Assembly (NCBI GenBank): GCA_965216025.1
Contig: CBDCEX010000018.1
Span: 186,001 to 250,000, forward strand
Reading direction: 5' to 3'
Source of the DNA: JADFQT01 sp965216025
GTDB taxonomy: Bacteria > Chloroflexota > Dehalococcoidia > Lucifugimonadales > UBA3495
Length of the DNA stretch: 64,000 nucleotides
Shown here: positions 1 through 8,900 of the stretch, piece after piece
Layout of the letters: each line of letters opens with the position of its first letter
Numbering within the stretch: position 1 is the first letter of the stretch
Translations under genes and position numbers: made by a program
Notes under the pieces: model-generated
Databases searched by the model: none
Told to the model about the DNA's origin: nothing
The model's input: the letters and a program-made list of their open reading frames with translations, nothing else

Positions 1-84
1 AATCTCTTAGCCGTATTTCAGATATAATACATGCAATAAGTTGGCTATTTCAGATAATTTGCGTACCGACATTGGAGGCACCCG

Positions 85-1612
85 ATGGGTGACCGCGAAA
101 AGGCCTCTCTTCGGCTCCAATTCAATCCCCAAATCCGGCTGGAGTTACATGGTGCCACCATCACCTCCGACGCCGGACTGCTGGCATTCCGAGAACTGGA
201 TGACGCCCTGGACCTTACCCCCATAGCCTCCGACTATCTCCAGGAAAGCCGTACCGGCTGCAACATCCGACACCACCTGGTCCCTCTGCTCCGCCAGTCC
301 ATCTACAGCCGCTTGGCCGGCTACGATGATACCAACGATGCAGAACGTCTTTCCCAAGACCCAGCCATGAGAGTTGTCGTGGGCTGGCAAGGCTCAGACC
401 GCAACGCCGCCAGAACCAACACCATGAGCCGTTTTGAGACGGAGACTCTGACTCAAGAGGACAACCTAAAGGGGCTGGCCCTCAGGGCAATCGCGTCTAA
501 AACTGCCTTTTCGAACTTCGGTACAGAAGGCTAGCGAATGGTAGATATTCCGATGCTTTCCCAGCTATTTTGACTATAACACGTAAAGATCGAAAGACTT
601 CCGGGACTCGTCAGACCCCAAAGAGCCACTGTCCCAAACCTGGGGGCGATTAAGACGCGATTGCCCTGGGCTGGCCCTGATGAATCCCCAGTGGGTGGAG
701 CTGGCCATGGCTCACACTCCACACCGGCGAGTGATTCTGGACATGGACAGTTCGGAGAGTCCAGTGCATGGTCAGCAGGAAGGAGCCGCCTACAACGGGC
801 ACTTCGAGTGTGTCTGCTATCATCCCCTCTTTCTGTTCAACCAGTTTGGGGATTGCGAAGGAGCGACGCTACGACCCGGAAACGTGCATAGTGCCGATGG
901 CTGGCAGGAACTCCTTGAGCCGGTGGTGAAAGGATACCAGAAGAAAGGACTGCGGTTGCTGTTCCGGGGTGACGCTGCTTTTGCCAAGCCGGAGCTATAC
1001 GAGTATCTGGAACAAGGAAAGATCGGGTACGCCATCCGGCTTCCCGCCAATCAGGTAATTCAGGAGCAGATCCAACCCTTGCTGGAGCGTCCTACCGAAT
1101 GGCCATCCCGGGAGCCTATCGTCTCCTACCATGACTTTGCCTATCAGGCCCAGAGTTGGCACTTGCCCAGGCGAGTGGTGGCTAAAGTAGAGTGGCATCA
1201 GGGGGAGCTATTTCCCAGGGTTGGTTTCATCGTGACCAACCTGAGCTATCCACCCAAAGGAATAGTCCGCTTTTACAATGGCCGTGGCACGGCGGAGCAG
1301 TGGATCAAGGAGGGCAAGTACGCCCTGAACTGGACCCGGCTTTCCTGCCACAAGTTCGTGGCCAACCAGGTGAGACTATGGCTGTTCGTCCTGACTTACA
1401 ACCTGGGCAACTTTATGAGAAGGCTGGTGTTGCCGGAGGATATGAAGCACTGGACTCTGACCAGTCTTCAGACCAGGCTGATCAAGACGGGTGGGCGACT
1501 GGTACGCCACGCAAGGAGGCTGGTGTTTCAGCTTGCCGAGGTGCTGGTAACCAGGGAAATGCTGACCGGGATACTAGAACGGATCAGCCGGCTTCGGCTG
1601 GCACCTGGCTAG
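85..1612 (+). pseudogene. IS1380-family transposase, interrupted by a MITE
   Basis: The N-terminal part (85 to about 482) and C-terminal part (679-1612) together align along the whole 443-aa transposase of the intact copies. The reading frame runs into a 186-bp insertion and stops at 532-534. Removing the insertion and one copy of the 10-bp duplication restores a continuous frame through GLALMNPQW. The C-terminal half keeps the DDE elements: LDMDSSESPVHG (first Asp), RGDAAFAKPE (second Asp) and GTAEQWIKEGK (Glu). The element was therefore probably intact before the insertion. As present it cannot give a full-length transposase. Confidence 0.85.
483..668. mobile_element. 186-bp MITE with 16-bp terminal inverted repeats
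   Basis: The ends CAGGGCAATCGCGTCT (483-498) and AGACGCGATTGCCCTG (653-668) are perfect 16-bp inverted repeats. The element is flanked by a perfect 10-bp direct duplication, GGCTGGCCCT, at 473-482 and 669-678. There is no internal coding capacity. A 10-bp duplication fits mobilisation by an IS4-group transposase, but no parent element with these ends was seen in the window. Confidence 0.88.
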
Positions 1613-2075
1613 CCTGCTTTGAGAGCACAGGTATTTCGGACAGTTATGGGGTAGTCCGGGGTAAATAGACCACCCCGAGGGAGACGCTTGGGCAGGGGCA
1701 GGCAATTCTAGACTTTTACGCTCGTCAGGGGGGTGGTTACCCTATGGGAGTGGGTCAGTTGAGTGAATCGGATGCAGTTGACGCCCTCAGGCTGCCATTT
1801 TATAGTTCGAGCCATCCCACAGGGTCACATGGTTGGAGGAATCAGTTTGATCTGGGCAATCCCGACTAAATTACCTGGGAACGTGGTCCCTACGCCATTG
1901 GCTATAGTGTAACCGCAGCGCTAACGTGTAAGGTTTTATGGGTCGGGGATTTAGATTCCTCAGTCGCGGAGTTTATCCTGAGAGGAGCCGAAGGGCTCAT
2001 GGGGAATGACATGGGTTGTTTTGAGATAGCCATTTAGTTCCGGGCTACCAGACCTCTCCGGCAGGCCCACCGAAT

Positions 2076-2477
2076 CTACCCGGCCACGGGCTCCGGGTAG
2101 GAGCCGGAGTGGTCCTCGAAGGCCCCAGTCAGCGGGTAGATTTGCTGGTAGAGACCCCGGGCCCGCTGGGTAATGTACTTGTTGGCCTCATCGCGGATCC
2201 AGCTGGGGCGCGCCCGCTGCATCTTGTACTGTTCACTCTCCAAGGGGCTCGCGTCTTCCATTTCCCAGATACACAGGTACTTCAGCACCCCGTTTCCCTC
2301 TTCCAGCTTGAACCGGCGGGCGCTGACGTAGCCGGCTATTTCCATTCGCTCCGGAAGGTGCTCCTCGTTGTACCACCGGTCAAACTCCGCTTCGTGGCCC
2401 GGTTCCACGTCCATCATCACCACCAAGATGGTATTGCCGATGTGCTGGGTCGGCTGTCCGCCGTTCTGCTGAGTCAT
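2076..2477 (-). CDS. Small dimeric alpha/beta-barrel-like protein (DUF4286/EthD style)
   Basis: The 133-aa protein starts at the ATG at 2477, which has a GGAGGAG Shine-Dalgarno a few bases upstream. The longer open frame to 2558 has no such signal. It contains DVEPGHEAEFDRWYNEEHLP, the signature seen in small ferredoxin-like dimeric-barrel proteins, followed by GYVSARRF and YLCIWEME strands. No catalytic residues can be assigned. It stands alone, opposite in strand to the downstream MFS gene. The family call rests on motif memory and the function is unknown. Confidence 0.65.
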   Translation of the reverse strand: MTQQNGGQPTQHIGNTILVVMMDVEPGHEAEFDRWYNEEHLPERMEIAGYVSARRFKLEEGNGVLKYLCIWEMEDASPLESEQYKMQRARPSWIRDEANKYITQRARGLYQQIYPLTGAFEDHSGSYPEPVAG

Positions 2478-2835
2478 ATCTTCTCCTCCTGTCTTGATGT
2501 CTTCTGCATGGCTTATAAATTCAAATGTAAGATAATATGGCCCGACTGCTACAGTCAACCGAGCATTTATGCTCTGCTGGAGTGCAATGTTAGCGGGTTA
2601 TTTCTCGGCTGCCAGAGACGCCGTGCCGCATTAGCCCGATTCCCATTTCCAGCTGAATATTTGATAAACTAAGCGGGAGATTATTCGCGGCGACGATATG
2701 CCGGCTTGGGACCTTCCTGCTTGGTAAGCCCGACCCAAGGAGTCCATTACCATCAGTCTCAGCCTTTTTTCGCGACTCCCTCGCCTCCACACCTTCGACT
2801 CCTGGATTGCCTACCCCAACTACCGGCTCCTCTGG
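2478..2835. other. Intergenic, possible true start of the MFS gene
   Basis: No separate gene is seen. The frame of the MFS gene stays open from 2728 and encodes family-like sequence (RLHTFDSW, then YPNYRLLWLGNF). An AAGGAG at 2737-2742 sits 9 bases before an in-frame ATC (2752), but there is no ATG, GTG or TTG before 2836. Confidence 0.5.
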
Positions 2836-4011
2836 TTGGGGAACTTCTCCGCCAACGGCGCCCAGTGGCTGCAACTCCTTTCCGTGGGCTGGTTGGTTCA
2901 GGAATTGACCCAGGGGACCTCTTCTGTAGCCCTGCTGGTCATCACCGTGCAAGCGGTGAACACCCTACCTTCGCTGGTTGTAAGCCCTTGGGGTGGGGTC
3001 CTGGGGGATCGAGTAGACCGGCGCAAGCTGGTTATGGGTATACAGCTCTTCATGGCCGGCATGGCCTTCTTCTTCGCCTTGCTGGTGCTGAAGGAGTGGG
3101 TTCAGGTATGGCACGCCTTCGCCTACATTTTGATCTCCGGTGTATGCCGTTCCATGATTCAGCCTCTGCGCCAAGCGCTAATAGCCAACACTGTGCCCCG
3201 GGAAGCCCTGGGTAATGCTATGGCCACCAACGTTCTTACCATTACCAGCACGCGGTTAATTGGACCATTTGCCGGAGGGATACTTATCGCCACCCTGGGC
3301 TTCTCCTGGAATTTTGCGGTGGAGGGTCTGCTTTACCTCGGCATGGTACTGGCTTTCCTGCCCATGCGCACTCCCTTCTACCGGCCGAGGGCCGAGGCCC
3401 GGCGGAACTCCTTCCTCTCCGATTTAATTGAAGGCATCCGTTACATCTGGAAGGGAGAGAGGGTTATCTTACAGCTAATGCTCCTCAGCCTGATCCCGAA
3501 CGTGCTGCTGCACCCGGTGTGGTTCATGTTCCCCATCTTTACGGTGGAGGTATTGCGGCAGGGGCCGGATGTCGGCGGGTACCTGCTGGCTGTCACCGGA
3601 TTGGGCGGACTGCTGGCGGCATTGATCATCGCATCGGTGGGGTTCGTTTTCAAGAAGGGAATAGTGGTATTGGGCGCCGTGATAATGAGTGGAGTGACCG
3701 TGGTGCTTTTTGCCCAAGCCCAATGGTTGCCCCTCGCCATGCTGGTAATCGGCGCCATGGCCTTCTTCCAGTCCTGCTTCCGAACCACCAACAGCACCCT
3801 GATCCAGACATTGGTCCCCGATGAACTCAGGTCGCGAGTCACCAGCCTGCAGGGCATCGGTCGGGGGCTGGTCCTATTCACCAGCCTGCTGATTGGTTGG
3901 TTTGTCGGCCTCAGCTCGGTCACCGTTGGCATCACCGTGGTAGGGCTAACGGGATGGGGATTGGGTATGGTGCTGCTGCCGGTATTAGGCCGAGTTCGCC
4001 GGCTGGAGTGA
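2836..4011 (+). CDS. MFS transporter (EntS/macrolide-efflux-like)
   Basis: At least 391 aa with about 11-12 hydrophobic segments. The first loop carries GVLGDRVDRRK, the MFS signature between helices 2 and 3. PREALGNAMA and PDELRSRVTSLQ are typical of the MFS_3 exporter group. It would act as an inner-membrane proton-driven exporter; the substrate is unknown. The TTG at 2836 is the first NTG codon, but homology (PNYRLLWLGNF) extends upstream, so the true N-terminus is probably longer or begins at a rare codon. The 3' end overlaps the opposite-strand gene ending at 3985. Confidence 0.85.
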   Translation: MGNFSANGAQWLQLLSVGWLVQELTQGTSSVALLVITVQAVNTLPSLVVSPWGGVLGDRVDRRKLVMGIQLFMAGMAFFFALLVLKEWVQVWHAFAYILISGVCRSMIQPLRQALIANTVPREALGNAMATNVLTITSTRLIGPFAGGILIATLGFSWNFAVEGLLYLGMVLAFLPMRTPFYRPRAEARRNSFLSDLIEGIRYIWKGERVILQLMLLSLIPNVLLHPVWFMFPIFTVEVLRQGPDVGGYLLAVTGLGGLLAALIIASVGFVFKKGIVVLGAVIMSGVTVVLFAQAQWLPLAMLVIGAMAFFQSCFRTTNSTLIQTLVPDELRSRVTSLQGIGRGLVLFTSLLIGWFVGLSSVTVGITVVGLTGWGLGMVLLPVLGRVRRLE

Positions 4012-4281
4012 CCCGACACCTAAAACAGGATGGACATTTTGCGCCGGCTCCAAGAAGATAGCGCCAATTTCAATTGGTGGGTCTTTGGGACCATCATTTC
4101 GGGCCTGCGCTGGGCTTTCGAGTTGATCGGAAGCATACCGGATTAGTCCTGTGGCATCCCGGTACAGCGCGAAGCTTAGTCCTCCGAATTCATTCTTTTC
4201 TTGGCAGGCCCTTATCACTTCGTCGTTGACCTGAATGGCAGGTCCCACCAATTCTTCGATTTGGCTCTTTAATGCTGTCAT
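3985..4281 (-). CDS. Hypothetical protein, 98 aa
   Basis: An ATG-started frame with AGGA about 10 bases upstream. The product is acidic and soluble, with no membrane segment or motif that I recognise. It converges with the MFS gene and overlaps its last 27 bases. Composition looks protein-like, but coding status is not certain. Confidence 0.5.
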   Translation of the reverse strand: MTALKSQIEELVGPAIQVNDEVIRACQEKNEFGGLSFALYRDATGLIRYASDQLESPAQARNDGPKDPPIEIGAIFLEPAQNVHPVLGVGSLQPANSA

Positions 4282-4349
4282 GATTCTCTGATTCCTGCCG
4301 TAGGAATCTTTTGTTGGTCGTTAGATCGGAAGCTGCGGTAGTCCCTGCA

Positions 4350-4958
4350 CTATTTCAACGGTCCGGAGGCTGATCCTTCATTGGGATCGTATTCGATCTG
4401 GTTGTCGATGGCGTCTTGGAAGCGGATCCGGAGTTGGTTAGCGTCATCGCTTTCCAAAACCGTGGACCGGTCCGCGTCTTTCGCCACATCCAACGGCAGG
4501 TTGCCCACGCCAGGAACCACCGTGTGCTCATCGCCCGCAGCGTTGGTGCGGGTTACGAAGAGATACGACTGCCCAGATTCCAATAGGTCCGGGTCGCCCG
4601 CGACGCGGTAGTGACCGCCGTCCGAGAAGTCCACCCCGTACTGCACGACCGCCATCTGCTCGGGGAGCGTGCCCTTCAGGGACTCCAGAACAGTCACGGA
4701 GTAAAGCGTGTAAGGCTCGTCGTCCTTGTCCTCCACCTGGCTTGTCTTGGCATCAACCTGCCCGAACCAGACATTGTGAGAAATGCCGGCCAGCTTCTGG
4801 TCATCGTGGATGTCCGTCACATGAAGGGGATGACCCCCAATCAGTGGGAACGATCCACCACTGGCGTACTGACCCACGGCGATCCCCAGGAGCGCCAAGG
4901 AAATGATTATGACGCTGATCCACGCCACGTGTTTCTTTCTGATGTTGATGCTCATCAT
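4350..4958 (-). CDS. Secreted or membrane-anchored hypothetical protein
   Basis: 202 aa beginning with a basic N-terminus and one hydrophobic stretch (about residues 12-29, WISVIIISLALLGIAVG). That segment is either a signal peptide or an N-terminal anchor. The rest is acidic and beta-rich, with VLESLKGTLPEQMAVVQYG and SGQSYLFVTR, as in small extracellular beta-domain proteins. Its ATGATG start overlaps the TGA that would end the upstream protease-like gene in its corrected frame (4955-4957), so the two are probably translationally coupled and work together outside the cell. Confidence 0.65.
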   Translation of the reverse strand: MMSINIRKKHVAWISVIIISLALLGIAVGQYASGGSFPLIGGHPLHVTDIHDDQKLAGISHNVWFGQVDAKTSQVEDKDDEPYTLYSVTVLESLKGTLPEQMAVVQYGVDFSDGGHYRVAGDPDLLESGQSYLFVTRTNAAGDEHTVVPGVGNLPLDVAKDADRSTVLESDDANQLRIRFQDAIDNQIEYDPNEGSASGPLK

Positions 4959-5508
4959 TGGTTACCCCAGTGGTCGCGGTAGTCTTTCTTGTCGTGTGCG
5001 CCCAGCTCACACTGGTCCTGGACGGACGAGTGCATGACGAAGAGTGCGCCAGACGCTGGGCATGACCCCACTCGTGCATGGCAACGAACGCCTTCTTGCA
5101 ATCACCGTAGTCGTCCATGTAATGCTCGTTGTAACGGATGCGATCCTTCACGAACGGCCACCAATTGTAGTACCCGGCCCAAGTCACGTTCTGCTTGTTC
5201 ACATCCTTCACCGCGAGGTCCGTGGACGTGTCAGAATTGTCGGGAGCAATTTCTACGCAACCGTTGCTCCCCTGGAGAGCCTCCCACTTCCGTTCTCCCG
5301 TCGTACGCGCCGTGTCGTACTGGGTCGATTCCTCGTAGCGAATCTCGCAGTCACCGAGACGGAGCAGCGAATCCAAGACGCTATCTGGAAAGTTTGGCAA
5401 GGATAAATTAACCCGAAGGCCTATCTGCAAACTCCAGGCCGCTAATGTCGAAATCAGCAACGCTGCCGACGGATTTATCCTCGCCCGGGAGTTTTGCAAT
5501 TTTCTCAC
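4955..5508 (-). pseudogene. Secreted zincin-like metalloprotease, frameshifted
   Basis: An N-terminal hydrophobic segment (residues about 13-32) suggests secretion. HEWGHAQRLAH matches the HExxHxxxxxH zinc motif of metzincin-type proteases, with Arg where Gly is usual. In the apparent frame the protein then turns into low-quality sequence. Shifting by one base at about 5055 gives VMHSS (a candidate Met-turn) and ELGAHDKKDYRDHWGNQ, ending at a TGA that overlaps the next gene's start. One missing C (CACCTC read as CACTC) would explain the shift. It is either a pseudogene or a sequencing error. Confidence 0.65.
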
Positions 5509-5509
5509 C

Positions 5510-5608
5510 TACCCTGTCCTCATCTCCCAGTATGGGAGAGAATTGAGGTGAGGGTGACAGATACAATTCCCCTCATCCTAACCTTCTCGCGTGGCGGGAG
5601 ACGGGACT
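5510..5608. repeat. Intergenic palindromic repeat, copy A
   Basis: Contains a small palindrome (CTCCCAGTATGGGAG) and CCTCATCCTAACCTTCTC followed by a GGCGGGAG arm. The reverse complement of the block at about 22318-22392 shares CCTCATCCTAA(A)CCTTC plus a similar hairpin. It appears to be a dispersed non-coding repeat. Confidence 0.5.
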
Positions 5609-5927
5609 TTTGAGATAGTTTCTTAGTGGTTACGCTTGAAGTTGCGGGAGGAATTGACATCCCCATCTACCAAGAAGTAAGGGCAAGATTGGCTGTTCGC
5701 GTTCCGATAAACCCGGCAAGCCCTCCGTGACCTCTGGTTGCAAATTCAATCGACGTCCGTGTTCATGATTGGTCGCCTTAGCGCCGCAAACCATTTGATG
5801 CCTACACATTGGTGAACGCCACGCCCCTACTTCTCCATCGCCAGCGGCCCTCCAGGCCTGTCGCTCTGCCGTGACGGCCGCCCCTGTCCGGCCATGCATG
5901 CGGCCCTTCCTGATTTCCGACCCCGCC
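5609..5927. other. Non-coding stretch downstream of the surface-protein gene
   Basis: No gene, repeat or terminator that I can support was seen here. Open frames in this stretch are short and lack start signals. Confidence 0.5.
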
Positions 5928-8900
5928 CTATCCGCCCGGCCCGCTGACGGTTATCTCCAGCCGGTTGGACAGCTTCTTGTCGCCGTCGGCGCAGATGGCC
6001 CCCTGCGCGTCGCAGTCCGTGGTGGCGGGCAGAGTGATCGTCACGTCGCCGTTTGAGTCCGGTTTGACGACGATCTCCCAGCCGATGTTGCTGCCCTTGA
6101 CCAGCCGCCGCGCGCCGGTTACCTTGCCTCCCTCCACCGTGAACACATGGTCGTCCCGCAGCGTCTTGTAGCTGAAGCCCGTTTTCGGCTCCTCGCTGAA
6201 GGCGATCCTGAATCTGAATTCGCCGCTGCCGTTGTGGGACGTCGGGACGCTCTCGAAACTTGCCGTCAGCGGAGGCCCCTTGACGGTGAATTTCAGCGGG
6301 ATGGATAGCATCGTGTCGTCATCGGTGCAGATGGCCCCCTGCGCGTCGCAGTCCTCGGTGGCGGACAGCTCGACGGTGACGTCCGCGTTGGAGTCCGGGC
6401 TGACGCTGATCTCCCACCGGATGTTGGGGGTGTCGCTGTCCCCGTCCATCTGCCGGGCCCCGGCCACCGTGCCTCCCTTCACCGTGAACGCATGGTCCCG
6501 CAGCGTCTGGTAGCTGAAGTCTTCCTTGGGCTCCTCGCTGAAGCGCAGCTCGAAGGTGAAGTCCTCCTGTCCGTCGTGCGACTCAGGCGCGTCGTGGATG
6601 GCGGCAGTCAGCGGCGTCTCCGGCTCCTCCTGTTCCTCTTCATCGGGGATGATCAAGGGCGGGACGGACAGCACCGCGTAGCTGGTCAGCGACTCGGCGT
6701 TGCCCGCATCGTCGGTGAAGGTGACCCGCACCTGGATGGCCTTGCCCTCGTCGTCGCCGGTCATGGTGTAGGTGGAGCTTGCCGCTCCCTCGATGTCGGT
6801 GTCGGACCGGACCCATTGGTAGGCGAACACTGTGCCGGTCAGACCGTCCTCGTCCTCGATGCCGTCTGTGGTCGCGGTCAGCGTCTCGCCGGCCTGCACC
6901 GTCCCGGTGATGCCCGGCCCGCCCGTCGCCGGGCTGTTCGCCCTCTGGCCCATCGAGGTGGTCACCTCTTCCACCTCGATGGTGTAGGTGCCCGTGCCGT
7001 CGCCGGAAGTGGCAGCGTGAATGTAGGCGTCGTGTGTGGTACCTACTTCGACCACCAGTTCGCTGTCTTTCTCCGTCGTGCTCTTGTCGTCATTGAAAGG
7101 CGGTGGGGCATCAAATCCGTAATAACCAGCGCTAACCGATGCTATGGTACCAACCACCACGGTCGGGTCCGCTAGGGTGCCGCCCCCGGACTCGGCGCCG
7201 CGCATGCGTACCCGGTAGCTCTTGCCCTCTTCCAGCCGGACCTTGAACCAGTCCACGTCGTTGTCCACCTCCAGGTTCCCGGTGACGCTGCCGCCCACCG
7301 CCACGGTTCCCGTGGTCTCCTCGGCGCCCAGATAGTCATCTCCCGAGTCGGTGATGTCGGTCAGCACAACGGTGTATACGTCCCCCGGCTCAAAATGGTA
7401 TTCGCCAAGCTCGAACGCGACGAGCAGTCTGGACGGAATGTTGCGCCCATCGACTTCATAAAAGCGTGGCGCTTTGAACTCGATGCTGAGATCGCCGTTT
7501 TTCTTGTCGTCCACCAACCAAAAATTGTAGAGCATTGCCCCAGGTACCTCATTTTCGTCGCCTAAGTCGAAATAAGGGATGTATCCGCGAAACACGAAAA
7601 AGCTCACGTTCGCCGGTCTGCCGTCTGTCGTCTCCGGGACCCGGATCTCCAGCCGGTAGTCCCGGTCCGGAACAACGCCGAGGCGGAACAGGTCCGAGGA
7701 GCCCGAATCTCCACCCTGGTTGGTGTCGTATAGTTCCGTGGGTTCGGAGGCGGTAAGATCATGGGCCGGAACAGTGGCCGGAAGCCCGGGCGCCAGGTTG
7801 CCGATGAGGAAATCAACGTCTCCCCTATACGCGACGCTATCGTCGACCCATTGAGCAAAATCTTCCCCTGTACGAGACTGGCCGGGTATCGACGTGCTGG
7901 TGTCGGTGATATCGGTGACCGAGAGGGTGTAGGCGCCGGTGGAGCCTTCGAAGCCGGCCACCGCCACGAAGTAGTCCCCCGCACACGGCTCGGTGAAGTC
8001 CGTGATCGCGTTCCGGCCCTGGCCGCTGTCGTTGTTCCAGGTCAAAGACTGGCCGACGATGTGGCTGTAGGGGATGTAGTTGCCCTGGCGGTCGTAGATG
8101 CCGACGATGAGCGGGTCCGGCAGGGTGCCGTCACCGGTGTCGGCGCCCTTCAGCTCCAGCCAGTAGACCCGTTCGCCCACCCTGCCGTTGAAGCGCACGC
8201 GGAACCAGTCGCGGTCCGTGGCGCTCTCGATGTTGCCGGTCACGCTGCTGCCGATGGGCGCCTGGCCGCTGGTGCTCGTGCCCGCCGGCAGGTCGCCGCC
8301 GGCCGGCTCCGAGAGCGGGGTCAGGGCGTAGCTCAGGGTGTCTAAGCTCTCCCCGGTGCAATAGTTGACCACCAGCGACACTACGAGGACGGCGTCCGCG
8401 CCGATGAAGGGGTAGCGGTCATGATAGGTTCCCTTCAGACGGCCATCATCATCAACGTCATGCTGATCTACGAATTGGGACCCCTTGCCGGTGACGGCGA
8501 TGTAGTAGTCGGCCTTGGTCGTCGGGGTGAAGTACAGGCTGGCGCTGCACGCTCCTGACGATGAGGTCATGGGAATCGCCGTGCCGTCGGCATCGTGGAT
8601 GCCCTCGATCACGGCGGTCTGTGGGCACTTGCCCACGTCGAAGCTGATGTGGTAGCGCACGTTTGCGAGCAAGCTGGCCCGGACCCAGTCCACATCGTTG
8701 GTGGCTGTGTCGTCTGGGTCGCTGCTCGTGCGCATCAGATGGACCCTGGTTAGCTCCCCCAGCTCGGCGACGGCCGTCGTGGACGTGTCCGCGGGGTGAT
8801 CGTCGGACCGCGCGGTCAGGGTGTACACCCGATCGGGCGCCTCGCCGCCTTTCGGGGACGCTATGGACACGTAATAGGCGCCGGCCTGATCCGTTCGGAA

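Larger units (their letters stand above)
1..1864 (+). mobile_element. Degraded IS1380-family element (copy 1)
   Basis: This is a diverged relative of the three IS1380 copies at 22.9, 46.7 and 50.8 kb. The shared leader (GGAGGCACC before the ATG at 85) and a shared tail ending near TGATCTGGGCAATCCCG (about 1848-1864) delimit it. The left end probably lies at or just outside the window. The transposase is interrupted by a small inverted-repeat element at 483-668. Confidence 0.8.
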
